Positions 22,729-36,129 of a stretch of 64,000 nucleotides of DNA are shown here, piece after piece. Every line of letters starts with the position of its first letter. Position 1 is the stretch's first letter. The notes beneath the pieces were generated by a model. It saw only the letters and a program-made list of their open reading frames with translations. It searched no databases and was not told where the DNA came from. A program made the translations under genes and the position numbers. Origin of the DNA: Saururus chinensis. Taxonomy: Eukaryota > Streptophyta > Magnoliopsida > Piperales > Saururaceae. The DNA lies in the NCBI GenBank assembly GCA_035235625.1, contig CP141146.1, positions 15,680,501 through 15,744,500 of the forward strand. Reading direction: 5' to 3'.

Positions 22729-23726
22729 TTCTTTTAAGAACTCGCAGATTGATTTGGCAATCACATGTGGTAAACCCTCATCTCTTGTTTTTTTGGGAAA
22801 AAAACTTCCCCTTCTTGCTTTCAACCACCTCCCAAACTTCTGCCAAGGCCGTATCTCTGGCTTTCCTACCCCTGGAAATTAGACCTGAAAGAGACGGGGT
22901 AGTATATATATCCCAGAAATTTCCAGGACACTTCCTGTTAATTGCCTTGAATTTTCTGTAGATCAAAACATAGTCTCAGGTTTCGTCAACAAGTTTCGAC
23001 AGAGGCATCGAGAGACTTGCAGTTTTTTGTCGACACAAGCATTGACGTGGTTGTTGTGTCAACACATGCTGGTGGGCTCAGCCAATATTCAATTTCAATG
23101 CAAATTCTGAGTTAGCTATGCATCTAACCTACTTTGGAGGATTTCATGCTCGGTAGGGGACTTGTTTGAATATATGTAGCTAACGAAGAAGTCCGGGATT
23201 GGACTTTCTCACCAAAAAGAAATCGAACTTTCTTCCATATAAAATCATACTCGGGGTGAATTATCTTGTATAACATAAATGGAATCATGCTTTAATACAT
23301 GTTTCCTTGTATGTTGCTTTATTCTTATTTTTTTAGCACAGTTTATACTATTAAAGTCTCTTTGTTTTATATTATTTGTTATATGTTAGCAGTTAAATTA
23401 GTAGTTAGTTAATTGTATTAATACTATAAATACAAAATTACTCTATGTTTGCTTTAGGCCATGGATCGAACTAGCCTGGGTCCTCCCCCCCCCCTCCCCC
23501 CCTATCAGCCTCCATGCAAAATGAGGTTGCCATGAAAGAAAAATAATTTTCTTATCTTATGCTCCGCCTGCATGTTGTCGCACACCTAGGCAACTAGGAA
23601 GCCAACTTACTATCGGTGAGTATTCGACATGTCGATAGATTTACCGATGGTCATGGTGATCTAGTCGACACATTAAGAGATTACAGATTATGCCTCAAGA
23701 TAAAAGATTTTTATTGTGATTTTTTT
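22729..23726. other. Intergenic DNA with short retroelement-like words
   Basis: No gene was seen. Words such as TTGTCGACACAAGCATTGACG (about 23028) and TACTATCGGTGAG...CGACATGTCG (about 23610-23634) recur in the tract at 26-27 kb. A C-rich run lies at 23483-23502. Confidence 0.45.
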
Positions 23727-23859
23727 AAAAAAATAAGTCTATATACACCTCATTAATCCCCTCAGTACCCCGTTTTACTTATAAAATTTATGAGGGGGTT
23801 TATGGGGTTATCGGGAAACTGAGGGGATTATTGAGGTGCATATAGACTCATTCTTTTTA
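23727..23859. mobile_element. Foldback MITE-like hairpin
   Basis: AGTCTATATACACCTCATTA with following ATCCCCTCAG on the left pairs with TGAGGGGATTATTGAGGTGC and ATATAGACTCATT on the right, giving stems of about 45 bp with few mismatches around a roughly 45-nt centre. There is no coding capacity. Flanking bases are T/A runs, so a target duplication could not be defined. Confidence 0.75.
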
Positions 23860-24970
23860 GAAATGAGTAAAGTATATAATAATTAAATATAGTTACATGA
23901 TTTACAAAAAAAAATATGCATGTGGAATGATGAATAAGGCCAAAACCCTATAACACTTTTCGTCCAGCAAAATGAATTAGAAGGCATATACCCACTTGTT
24001 ATAAGGGGCTCATTTTGGGCTCAATATAGGTGGGCACATCCTAACATTATCCAAATTAGAAACTATGGGCCCTTATTGAGTTGATGGGAGGCTGAGATTT
24101 TAAGGGACAAGGGAATGCCGCAGTCGGGGAGTTTGCAGGGAGCCATTGGGTGGGAGGTCACCGTTGGGGAAGGATGTAGATGAATTAGGGAGTTGCAAAG
24201 GGTCAAAATGGGCTGTGGGATGTTGGGTGAACATGCTAGCAAGGAGGTGAGGGCAATTATTAAAGACCATGGGCGGACAACGGATAGGTTAGAAAGCAAT
24301 AGGGATATGATTTGGAGGGGGGAAGTAATATAGCATCCAATACTTTATTGTCACGTCAATAATGAGTGAGTTATCAAGTAAATCTTTATTTGCTTTATAA
24401 CAGAAACTTAAAGAAAAATATGTAGATAATCATGCACCACTTTCTTTCTAGCATGTTTTGATAATGTGTTTAAGTGAGAATAAGAAGCCACTTTTAAATA
24501 TAGAGAAATTTAGCAGTGCTGTCAAACTCTTAGTAAGATTTTCAAATTCATTTTCCCATAAGTCTAACAGCAAAAATAAAATTTTAATAATTTTTGTCAA
24601 AACTTCTGATATCAGGGTACCAATCACTCATTATTCTAATATATATATTAAGATTTAAATCAGAATACTATAATATTTATGGTTAAATCATATCACAAAC
24701 CAAACAATCTCGCCTAAATACATATTTAGAGCACAAAATACACAATGAATGTTAACAAATTGGCATTGACATGCCTATAGTGCATACACACCAACTAAAA
24801 GTTAATGAAGGCATTAAGAGTCCTACACTTACTAAGCAGTCAACTTGTCATCCTTTCCCGAGTACATCAAGTTTCCTACTTGTTCACTCTTCAGGCGAAC
24901 TGACATTACTAATATGCTGGGTATATAAATACACCCAATGGGATGAGTACACAAGAACTATATGCAATAA
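23860..24970. other. Intergenic DNA, no gene seen
   Basis: No coding frame with recognisable features. The G-rich stretch at 24090-24320 produces an antisense open frame that I do not consider real. Confidence 0.45.
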
Positions 24971-25640
24971 CAATATACAAAATTCAAAGAATAATATAAT
25001 AACAAATCTCGCAACACAAGTATTAATCAAGTAAATGAAATATCATAAATAAACAATAACATAAGAACATAATCGTTTTAACATTGTGACAACACCCAAA
25101 AGTTCATCTCCCTCGCTGAGGTGCAAGTTAAAAAAGTCTTTGACATGGAAGCCACGTCTAGGAGTCCAATTGCCTTCATTAGACAATAAACTACTCATAA
25201 ACTCAACCTTAGTTCTTTTAAAAGCCTACCCACTCTATGAAGGTAAGGCCCACTAAGACAATATACAACAATTCAAAGAATAATATAACAACAAATATTG
25301 CAACACAAGCAGTAATCAAGGAAAAGCAATGTCATAAATAAACAATAATATAACAATGACAATATACAACAATTCAAAGAATAATGTAATAACAAATCTT
25401 GCAACACAAGTAGTAATCAAGTAAAAGCAATGTCATAAATAAACATTAACATAAGAACATAATCACTTTAACACTATGATAACACCCATGAGTCCATCTC
25501 CTTCACTGAGATGCAAGCTAAAAATGATCTCTATAATACGGTAGCTAGGTCTAGGAGTTCAATATCCCTCACTAGACCATGAACTACTCATAAACTTAAC
25601 CTCGATTTATTTGAAAGCATGTCCACCTTATCCACTTTAT
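24971..25640. repeat. Complex tandem repeat, probably within an LTR
   Basis: CAATATACAAnAATTCAAAG starts at 24971, 25259 and 25360, each followed by AATAATnTAAnAACAAAT and GCAACACAAG. The first and third units extend about 285 bp and share AACATAAGAACATAATC, GATAACACCCA/GACAACACCCA, TCCATCTCC or TTCATCTCC, GCTGAGGTGCAAG-like and AACTACTCATAAACT words. The middle unit is truncated to 101 bp. The wording (CATCTCCCTCGCTGAGGTGC and similar) suggests retrotransposon LTR sequence, but I found no ends. Confidence 0.8.
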
Positions 25641-27560
25641 GAAGCTAAGGCCCATAAGGACTCACAAACCCAAGTAGTCAAAATCTTGACTACTATAATT
25701 ATTAAAACCTTTTGTATTGTGTTATGTTGAACGAGTTATCTTTTTATACTCTAATTTGTTTGAACCTACTCTTAGGACAGGGAAGCGGTTTTACATGTGA
25801 CTCTCACTTTTAGAGAGCCAAAAGAACATGATCATTTTTCTTATCATACCCTTCCACATGGCTAAGACAAGTCAATTTTAGTGCCCAACCATACAATAGG
25901 ATCATTTGTCCTTGAGTGTCGAAATGCAACAATCATGAGTGACGACCCATCACAAGGATTTACATATGTATCAGGGCTTACTTACTTTTACTTAATCTTA
26001 AAACCATTGAGTCATGCATCCAAATGCAAGGAAGATAATGCTATTATAATACTTATAAAAATATTATCATAATTCATGCTTGAAATCCTTTGCATTGATG
26101 TACTATCGGTAACCTCACTGATGTGTCAGATAGGGCGTGATGACCTTTGACATTCCTTCGACATGTCGACCCTTACCGACAGTAGGTTGGATATGGGAAC
26201 CTACCTACCTAATGCCACATTGATCTCACTGCCAATGACTAGTTTAACATCGACATGACTCAGAGTATCGATATCAATACTATTATCTTCCTCTTTTCAT
26301 CAACGTCATCACCAAGAAAAATAAAGTGCCTATAACCTTCCCTTTTTAAACAAAATAAATATATGTTTTGTTCAATGCCCACCTCACCGATGTCACACCG
26401 AAGCATCAGCCTCACTACCGATGACCAATCAACGTACATGGTCATGCATGCGTTATAAACCATCTTACTATTGATAGGCAACAATCTTACTATTGGAAAT
26501 CATTTTGAAACAAGTTATCAACCATTTGAGTCACAATCCAAGCATTAAACTAGTTGTAATCCAAATTTACCATTAAAGCACAGTCATGCATGACATAACC
26601 TGAGGAAAAACGTAGGCATAGATTCAAGATCATTGAGAATTTGAAGAAAATTAGACATCTATAATATTTTCTTTATTACAAAAGTAGATTATAATCCAAC
26701 TTGTACCCGCGTGGGATTTCCTTCTCTCTAATGCACAATCCTCCTGACGTGCTCTTGGACTCAATCCCACTGGCGCTACAACTCCTAAGGGACTTCTTTT
26801 CTCTTCCCATCCCAAATTATACTTCTTTTTATACTAGGATAACTACCTAAGGAGACTGACAATTGCAAACTACCTTATTTTTTGAAACAACCGATGCATA
26901 TAGTTATCATCGACAAATTGTCAATGAGTCAATGCTTCCCAAAAATAATGTTACATTATTCCATTGGTAGAGCACTGATGTGTCAGTGGCTTACCAGTGA
27001 TGATAAATAATTTTTTTAATAACTAAAAAGAAATAATGTTCTTCTTAAAGTATTTATAAGAGAGGAAAAATAACCAAATTCTGGTGGATAACCTTGTCCA
27101 AAACCCTACATTATTGTGCCATACAACAATTTTGTATCTATCCCAAACTTAACTATTCTGATTGACACGTTGATAGTCTCCTAACAATAAAAATTACACT
27201 TTGCCACTCCAAGTATTGATATATTGAAGCCTGGCCTATATTTCTCATCGACGTATTGATGCTTGTCGATAGTGATATTTTATTTCAAAAAATTATTACA
27301 TTTTTAGAAACCAACTTCTCTTCCCTTATTTTGAAATTGCTATTATTATTACTTTCTTCAATTTAGTAGTCATTAGCATTATCTCCGTCAGTCATCAATA
27401 TCAATAAAGCCAAAATAAAATAAATAAATATAAAATATTTATAATAATTAAATACACAAATAAAAACCCAGACATGTAACCCCCCACCATCCGATCATTG
27501 TTCAAGTAAATCTTTATCTTCTTTATAACACCACTTAAAGAAAAAGATAATCATAATCCT
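25641..27560. other. Retroelement-like noncoding tract
   Basis: No protein motif was found. The tract repeatedly contains short inverted words (TACTATCGGTAAC, CGACATGTCGAC, TACCGATGTC/GACCAATC, CATCGACGTATTGATGC) shared with 22.98-23.65 kb and, weakly, 4.4 and 13 kb. It is probably the remnant of one or more LTR elements. Confidence 0.4.
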
Positions 27561-27569
27561 ACACCACTT

Positions 27570-27741
27570 TAGCAAAGTTGAGCCGCCCGAAGGCACGGTT
27601 CCTCAAATTTCATTCACTGGGGTGTCCAACAAAACTTCTGGGTCGGGACATCGCAACGGTCGCTACGTCTCCTCCTGTGGCGTTCAGCCGATCTCGTCTT
27701 CTGCCACCTCCACCTCCAGCTCCAGCCTCTCTTCTTCTCAG
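27570..27741 (+). other. VPS25: Probable 5' untranslated leader exon of VPS25
   Basis: A C/T-rich, CpG-containing segment with no ATG ends at TTCTTCTCAG|GTAAGCCC, a strong donor. No gene body follows until the VPS25 start exon at 32.3 kb on the same strand, so I read this as the first untranslated exon, spliced over about 4.6 kb to the acceptor AAAATGCAG at 32304-32312. The transcription start is not visible. It could also belong to an unrelated noncoding transcript. Confidence 0.5.
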
Positions 27742-30341
27742 GTAAGCCCTTGCCTTCATCGTCTCATTTTGCTCTCTTCATCGTCCCATCTCTCCCACCC
27801 TTCTTCATCCTGTCCACCACTGCCGCCACCCAGCACTCCCGGCCCCCTCTACCCCTTTCTAGAGGGTGTTGGAAAGGAGCTTGCTTTTTGTTGGGTCAGC
27901 TTCCCGCCATGGCCAGTAATGAGTTAGAACCGATTTTTCACGCCTTTTCCCCCGGTTTCACTCTATTTTCTCTTTCCCTAGCCCCTCTGCTCCTGCAATT
28001 CTGCTCTCTCTATCCGGATTTCCATCATCCGCGGCCGCCACACCCATCCGGAGTCTGGACTGCCTCTATCGCCTTGCCGTTCGCCCTTCTCCACGGAGTC
28101 ACGGACCACGGGATCGGAGCCCCAAGTCCGACCGATGATCGTGTGGTTGCTCTCCAGTGACTAGTAAGTGCATTTTCCCTCATCTCTGCAGCTTATGCTC
28201 ATGCGTCATGGCTACACTGATCAATGAGCACCTTTTTGGGCTTCTCTTCGCCCCATCCCTTGAAAATGATCCTTTTTGTAACAAGAGACTGCTAAATAAT
28301 TTTATTGAACCCATATAATCCCTACAAAAATTGAGCGACTTTTATCCTCTTTCCTTAGTTTGAAACAAAAATGAAATTGAAAGAAGTCTTTTCTCTTGAC
28401 TATCTCGTTTTTGGCCTTCCCTGCAAAGAGAGAAGCTGGTTGTTATAAAATTCCTAGAAATCTGAGGACGAGCTGGGTGAATCCTGAAATGTATTTGGCT
28501 GCTGTTCTGCCAATTTTTTTTCCAGCTTTTGTCCATGAGAGACAGTGGTTTCAAACTTCCTCAATTGTGAGAGTTAACTCAGGCTTCGGAAGATTCGTTA
28601 ATTATATGTTCCATTTCTTCAAGGGGTTATGATTTGTTCTAGGACTAAGGTGGAATTGAGTTGATCTGTATGTGATTCATTTTTTTCCGTAAGTTGAATG
28701 CCCTTGGTTTGACTTCTTAATGATGCAAGATTAAATCACAATTTCTTTGGTTGTGCCTGGTTCTCTACATTGAACTGTCCCATTGCTATTCATTCCTATT
28801 TCTGACTACTGGGTGAACATTTTCTGGTGTATGAATCTGATCGCTATAACATATCATCATACGTTATCACACTAGTTTAGATCACTTTTGTACTTGGTTT
28901 CTATGTGCCGAACTTTTCTCAGTTTTTTTGGCTAATTTATCCAAAGCCCTACCAAACCTAATCCGATTTCTGACCTTGTGACAGAGATATCGATTTGTAA
29001 AGAGATGTCGAAGTGTTGGAAACATCTCATTACTGTTTAAGCCTTCTTACTCTCCAAAAAGATCTGGACACTTCTTCCATGGTGTAAGATATACGCCGTT
29101 GAATCTGCAATTGCTTTTGTTGTGAGTTATTCATACAGATTGAAGCTTTATACGAAATGGTTTTACATAACTTGGCATTGTAGAATTGACTGTACAGTAG
29201 TGGTGTTATATTTTCGAAAGTTTTGCTTTATTTCACATCTGTTTAGTTTATAATTAATTTATTCACTCACTCTGTGTTGAATGGGAAACATAATGCAGGA
29301 TTGTGTTGGATAAAATTAGCAATTGCAACTCTATTTATACTTCCCAAATTGTAAAATTATACGTTTATATCATGTCAACATTCTTTTCAACATATGTATG
29401 TGATATTTTATTCATTAATTTGCACGCTCATGTTATATTTATGCAGTGAGAAGTAAGCGATGTGGGCATATATGATTATATTTCAATAGTAAGCAATCAT
29501 GGTATTTTGAATGTTGATTGTAAATATGATGATGTTGTTTTCAATTTATATATAATATAATATTTTTTAAAATTCCGCGTTTGTTAAAGATACTGCATTT
29601 CTAATGCTCATATTAGCCAAGCAGTTTCTGTACTACTATCAGAACTACTGCAGATTCATACAAACATTTTAACCCTCTATTTTATCAATATTGTTATTGA
29701 TATTTAAAAATCTCAAAATGTAATCTTGAAGCTAATATTGGTACAGAGATAATTCCATCCAAACAGACTGTTAGGTAGCTGGTACATTCAAACCAATGTT
29801 GCAGTCTATATATATACTGCATATCAACATAAGTTTAAAGGCCAAACTGCCCTTGTTGCCCTTGTTGTCTTCATATTCATGTTTTGTTTACTGTCTCTCC
29901 CATGGACTCCAAATTCACTTTTGTGTAAAATTAAGCCCAATAGAAGTGTTTTTTTAGTATTTTGTAAGGGAGTGTAACAAATGGGCTGAGAGTCATGGTA
30001 ATGTTTGGGAAGGGTCATAGGCTTGTAGCTTCTGAACTCAGAAGCAAGGTTCACAATTTTGCAAACGAGATCTTGGTCTCAATAGAGATACTGAGGCAAG
30101 AGATTATGTAACTAGGGTATTTTGCATTTTTACACGGTCTTGGTGAGCTCTCGGTAGTTTCTTGCCAATTTCTCTCCTGGATTCTCCACTTCACTTCAAT
30201 TTCTCACTTTCGAAAGTTTAAAACAAAAGGCAATGTTTCCTACTCAATTATTCCCTTCGAATTATTACATTGGAGTATCAATGTTGGGGTCATTATTTTT
30301 TGCTTAGTCCCCTCCTCTCACATTGGAGCAACATTTCAGTC

Positions 30342-30409
30342 CCTTACAATGTGAAGTTCTCTCCTTCCTTCAATTCCTTACAATGTGAAGTTCCCTCCTT
30401 CCTTCAATC
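30342..30409. repeat. 34-bp tandem duplication
   Basis: CCTTACAATGTGAAGTTC plus TCTCCTTCCTTCAATT is followed immediately by a second copy differing at a few bases (TTCCCTCCTTCCTTCAATCC). Confidence 0.9.
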
Positions 30410-31880
30410 CTTTACATTGGGACAATGGTCACTCATATCATGTTCAAGAAGATAGGGCTGCCCCATGTCAGTCTAACTACTATTGATGTATTTTTTCCAC
30501 TTTATCTTCTTAAACTTTCTACTTAATGTATGATGTTTGTGTTTGTATACGTAGATATGTACTTAGGTTGTCAAAATTATATGTGAAAAAACTTTCTTTA
30601 AATGATTGAGATGGCGAGAACATTTTCAATGATCTCTCTGAGATCTCTTCTCTTTGGTCAACTGAGACGAGACCGAGATCCGAGATTACAAACCTTGGTC
30701 AGTAGGCTATATTTGTTAAAAGGGTAAGTGCTAGCGATGGCGATAAGGCCAATATATGCGTCATTCAGTGGAACTCACTTTAAAAACATGGAGTTCTTTC
30801 GAGTTTTATATTTGGTCATCCCACTCAATTTGTTTTTTTAATAGTGATGATGATTGATAATAATAATAATGGTTATGATTTCAACTTTCTTGAGGAGGCA
30901 TCAGCTGTGTAGTATAGACTAAATGATGCATCACGAGTTGGAAATGGACTGCAATTGTTTGTTCCAGCACAAATTGAAGGAGGATGAAAATTTTGAAGAA
31001 CAAATCACAAACAAGAAGTTTAATTGAAGAAATTTACAGAAGTTGGCTGGAATCCTCCAACCTAGCTTCAAGTTCACTAAGCTAAACACAGAGATTCGAA
31101 CAAGCCCTAACACAATTTGGGAATTTTCAGAATGAAAACAATGAACTGTTTCCGATTACAACTAGGCCTACTTATACGCCCGACTCAGTTGTGCAAAATG
31201 ACTATTGCAACCCTGTGTAAGATGGCTATTATAACCCTGTAAAGAACGAACACTTTATGTATGAATCTGCCGCTAAACAGGCTGCATCACTATAGTAACA
31301 AACTTCATATAGGACAGACTATGTATTGCATCCGATATTCTTATCGGTCAGGGAGGGATTAATGCTCTCACATTCTATCCTTGATTCTAATTATTTAATG
31401 AAATTCTGATATGTACATAGGGCAGAACCTATCTTGATAGTTGAAGTCTGGAAAAATGAATTCTGATGTGCCCTGATGTCAGTCCCTATGTGGTTAATGC
31501 TGTTGTGAACTATCTCGTCTAACAGCAAACAACAAGAACCTCATTTTCAGTTGTAGTCTTCCTGTGTATACGCTTAATGCGTACTTGTCTAGACATGTTA
31601 AACACTATATTTCTTACATCATTGAGCTGCTTTATATGAAAGTTCTGAGATCTTAATATATCAGCCATGATATCAAGAATTATAGAATTGATACTTTAGA
31701 TAAAGAGCCTGAGAAGAGCTTCCGAGGTCATGTGTGAATAAGCTTAGTTTAGGATTCATCATGTTAATCATGATGCCATATTCCCAACAGTCCCTCTCCC
31801 TTTCCCTGATGTTTTTCACGTTTTTCTTGTTCATCTGATTGTGCCAATTTTTCTTCTTTTTCTCGTGTGTGTTTGTGTGT

Positions 31881-31884
<4 letters not shown>

Positions 31885-31911
<27 letters not shown>
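31885..31911. repeat. (GA)n microsatellite
   Basis: A run of GA dinucleotides of about 27 bp, preceded by a GT-rich stretch. Confidence 0.95.
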
Positions 31912-31912
<1 letters not shown>

Positions 31913-32342
31913 TCAACTGAAGTACATGTGTTGTAGCATAATAGAAAGTCACCTCATTATTTTAAGGAGGAGCGGTGGGTAATGATTTTATTAAGTGTTG
32001 TGTCTTGCATGGTTCTGTCATTTTTATTTGTTGCCTTTTAACTTCTTTTAAAGGCCAAGGGATCATCATATGCATGTGCCTCCTATAAGTAAAGCTGAGT
32101 AAACTGCAATGGCTGCCATTTTGTTTTTTTTTTGTGATTCTTTCAGTAAATGATCGTATGAATACCACTTCTACTACTTATGAAGTCCCGCAAACTTTCT
32201 TGCTTCACAGATATTTACTTGTTTCATATTTCCATAATTGTGTTTTTGCATTGCTCCTGTTCAAGTTGTGCCTGTGTCTGTGGCTTAACAACATTTGACT
32301 GCCAAAATGCAGGTAAAATAGGAGACACACGAAGGAGGCAGA

Positions 32343-35300
32343 ATGCAGAATTTTGGGGATTTTAAGTTGCCCCACTTCTTTAACTACCCACCTTACTTTA
32401 CGTAAGAGCTTGATTTCTATTCTTTTTCATATCTTCTTATGAAATGAAAATTTCTTGTTTCCCGTGTTTAACTGTGTCTCATTTCACCTCTTGAGCTGTT
32501 AATTAAGAAGTGATAAAATCACCTTTCTTTTATAATTTTTGTTTAGATCAGTTGACTTTGTGAGAGATGTAGGAGAAGGGAAGAAGCTTTCCATAACAAA
32601 AGTAAGGGAAAGCATTATGCAAGAAGTAGCACAGCTCATATTATCTAGGGTAGAACATATCTAGGGTAGAAATGTGCAAGCTGACGTAAGAATAAAAGAC
32701 TCTACTATGTGAAAACTATCCATAGTTTGATTAAAAGAAGTTAAGGTGATGAATGTATTGTACCTGCATTAAATGCTGATACGTAGGTTAAAACATAAAA
32801 CATACCGCTTGTATTTTATGCTGTGCACTCAACATCAAAAAAGATGACACATAGCTAGAAGTATCCAGTGAACGCCAAGAAGGTGGATATAGAAACAAAT
32901 AGTTAATTAAGACTGATTTTTATATTTGATGTGGACATACAACTAATGCTTGGTGAAAAGATTTGAGGGACACGAAAAAGAAAGCAAAAACAGAGAAAAT
33001 ATAGAAACACGGCATAAATATAGAGTTTTACTGAAGTATAAAAGACATGTTGGATACATGTTATATATGGAGTTAGAGACTAAAGAAGACTAAAATTGAT
33101 ATTAAACATGGCATAAATATATCACACGAGAACATAGTAAATACCAGAGGATGCAAATGAGGTCATTATATGCTAGCTGAAGTAAAACCTTAGACTTGAA
33201 GACTAGCTTCAGACAAAAGGAGAAGGAAATAAAAACAGACACTTTATCATCAGCATCGTCAACTTCTCTTCTTCTTCTTTGATACCCATGAAAAAAAGAG
33301 ATAAGTAAAAACCCTGTGAGTTATGTATAATTCAACACCAGGAAAGAAAAAGGAGATGAGAATAAAAGAAAGGAAAGAAGAAATTGTGCGAAATAGAAGG
33401 CATACTGTGAATTGATAAAGCAACTGATTGAGCATAGAACATTTTATGTGGAGATATTGACTGCAACTGATAAAAGTGAGAATGACGAATTGTTATACTA
33501 GGCAACTTCCTAATTTAATATAAAAAAAAAGATATGATTAAGAATAGACATTTTAAGGATCAGTCTGTGACATCTTTGATTACGTGACATTGGAATTAGC
33601 ACACCATTGAATAGAGTGAAATGTTAGTAATACCTGCGAGATAAGGCATTTTGTAATAATTTTGAGAATGTATGTCAGATATAGCTTTGATATTAAAAGA
33701 TCAAAACAGATTATGTACTTTTTAAATTTCATTCAATTTGGCCAGTCTCCTGAGATTTTGTTCTATGGGTGTTACCACTGCACTTAGACTTAGGTAGTTG
33801 CACATGTAGGATCTGATATCCATGTTTTATACAGTTGCTATTGTTTTTCTTTGTAGAACTACTAGGATGATTCCTTAATCTTCCTATTTTGTACATCGTT
33901 AATAACTTTGGTGTTTCCTTGTTTTGCAACTGATTCATCTCAACTTTCTCATCTCTTTGCTTTTTTAAGTAATTTAACTGCCTTCTTTTGCATAAGTTAT
34001 TCTTTTGAATCTATATGACATGTGCTACGTCAAAATATCTGGGGCCTGCCATTTTTTTTCGTTTTTCTATGTGAAGATGGTGACACATTGTTGTTCATGA
34101 ATTCCCATGTCACAGCTTACATGTATCTTACACTCAACTATAAGCAGAAATCTAGCTTGAGCTCAAAATGCGAACTAACAGCGATCTTTGCTTGTAACTT
34201 TTTTCTCTAATTGTTTCAAATTAATGGCTTTTCATGTTGCACTTCTTGCTTCCTAATTAGTTGACATTTTCCTTCCAGTTTGCAGCCAGTTAGAGAAACA
34301 AGAGAGAAGCAAGTACAACTTTGGAAAGAACTCATCCTAGATTATTGCAAGAGTAAAAAAATATTTGTTATTGGACTTGAAGAAGAATTTTCATTATTTA
34401 CAAACCCAGTCATTGAAAGTAAGCTTCCCGTTCTCAATGCTGGTTTCCATGGAAATTTATCTTATGTCTCTTTGATTTAAGCATCCTGTTGTGGCTATAT
34501 AGGATCCCTAAGCCATGAAGCTAGGGAGGCATTCCTTTCAGCATTGGTATCTGAAGGTTTGTTCTTCATCTGACAAATGTGATTATGCAGATGTTTTTCT
34601 TGGTCGGTTATGATTATGTAGATGTTGGATGTATAAAATTTTGAAGCTGTGTTACTTTCTTCAGGGCGTGCTGAATGGATGGACAAAGCACGCAAAAAGT
34701 GCCTCATCTTGTGGCTGCGAATTCAAGATTGGGCTGATTGTATTTTACGTTTTGTAAGTAAGAACTCGGGATTTCCAGAAGCTGAGGATGAACATCTTAA
34801 TGCATTGAAAACTACTTTTGGGGATATCTCTTACAGGGTGTCCTATGGGCTGTACTGCAAATGCATTGCTTCCATGTTTCAAATTTGCAGATCCCACAAA
34901 TCAATAGCTTTGTGAAAGCCCTAGGCCATTTCCCATGTGATTTTTAACATCAACTTAGCATGATTTAAATGCATTTTCATTAATATCTTTCTTTGTTTTT
35001 TGTAATAAGGTGAAAGACAATGGTTTTGAAGAGGGTGTAATGAGTGTTGATGACCTGCGCTCGGGCATTGAAACTCGTGGGACAGGTAATACAAAAAGTA
35101 TTATTTTCTATTTTCTAACTGAGGAAAAAAGTCTCAAGCAACAAACAGTCAAATTTGTGCTCCCATCTAAAACAGAACACATATTATGGGGTTTTGTGGT
35201 GCACTATGGCATGCCTTTTAATAGTAGGAGACAAAGTTAAGGCTACATTGTGTAGGTTGGGTGTATGGTCCATCTAAAATAGTAGGCCTGAATTTACAAA

Positions 35301-35561
35301 GATAAAAATGAGGTGGTGCACGAGACAGCTCAATACAACGGGCTGCATACACGGGTTATCTTTGCATGGGCTTTACAGATAATATTAAAGACATTTTAGA
35401 TATGTCCAGCTTATTAGTCTACAATTTTGGTTGATTCAGAGCTGGAGGGTATTGATCGGACTGTATTGATGAGAGCATTGAGAATATTGGAGCAGAAGGG
35501 AAAAGTTGCAATTTTCAAGGGAAGTTCTGCAGATGATGAAGGTGTGAAGTTCTCGGCATAA
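32343..35561 (+). CDS. VPS25: VPS25, ESCRT-II complex subunit
   Basis: Six coding exons: 32343-32401, 34279-34418, 34503-34556, 34665-34753, 35010-35085 and 35440-35561. They give 540 nt, 179 aa, the usual length of plant VPS25. VPS25 forms the two arms of the Y-shaped ESCRT-II complex with VPS22 and VPS36. On endosomes its C-terminal winged helix binds VPS20, nucleating ESCRT-III for sorting ubiquitinated membrane proteins into multivesicular bodies. Seen: start MQNFGDFKLPHFFNYPPYFT with the PPYF-type motif that contacts the core, then VRETREKQVQLWKELILDYC, AEWMDKARKKCLILWLRIQD and WAD in the first winged helix, and ELEGIDRTVLMRALRILEQK and GSSADDEGVKF in the second. All introns are GT-AG and the frame is continuous. 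The start matches the family N-terminus. I see no damage. Confidence 0.96.
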
Positions 35562-36129
35562 ATAGTAGCATCATCGGCTGGCTTTATTTATTGTATGTTG
35601 TTCTATGAGGTATCTTGAGATGTAACGATGTTTAAAAAGAAAGAAATGGAATGTTTATGGAAGTCTGTTTTTCCATATTTGCCTTATTTTTTATATTGCA
35701 ATTCAGCTTCAGTTTTCTAAAGCTTAATAATGTAACAAAATGGTGGAAAGCGAAGAAATTTATTATAAGAGGTTTTACTGATATCTGTTTAACAAGTTCT
35801 GTTGAAGGCTAAGAGGCTTGAAAGTTTATAAGGGGTTTTACTAATAGCTAGCCTAAGTGTTTACCCCTCTGGGTAGGAACTCGGGTTGCGGGCATGAAGG
35901 AGAGATTGAAGATTTTGAAGAGAAGACTCAGATGGAGTCTGCCCTAGTGTTTAAGAAAGGAGTGATAGCAGAGTCAATGACGCATAACGAAGTCTTGTTG
36001 GGCAGGGAGAGTAGAATTTGGAGGTCAGGAGGATAGAGGGATGAATCTGTCTGGAATCACTACCAGAGAATACCGCCCGAATCAGTATCAACTGGAGGGA
36101 AGATCTCGCCCACCTGTAAGGAGCCCAAA
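35562..36129. other. VPS25 3' UTR and flank
   Basis: A probable 3' UTR lies directly after the stop. The following purine-rich stretch (about 35890-36100) shows no coding family. Confidence 0.4.

Larger units (their letters stand above)
27742..32312 (+). other. Large 5' UTR intron of VPS25 (inferred) and its contents
   Basis: About 4.6 kb of AT-rich sequence. It holds a 34-bp tandem duplication at 30342-30409 (CCTTACAATGTGAAGTTC twice), GAGATCT/GATCTC-rich sequence at 30050-30710 similar in wording to 47.16-47.65 kb, and a (GA)n tract at 31885-31911. Open frames at its left edge (27622-28160) are low-complexity C/T-rich frames, not genes. Confidence 0.4.

Noticed and set aside
24063..24299. 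Minus-strand 78-codon open frame with a hydrophobic start
   Set aside because: Opposite a G-rich noncoding stretch; no homologous features, no splice context, and neighbouring DNA is repeat-like.
27622..28160. Two overlapping Ser/Pro/Leu-rich open frames
   Set aside because: Low-complexity C/T-rich leader and early intron sequence; the first has no ATG start, and a strong splice donor lies inside it at 27742.
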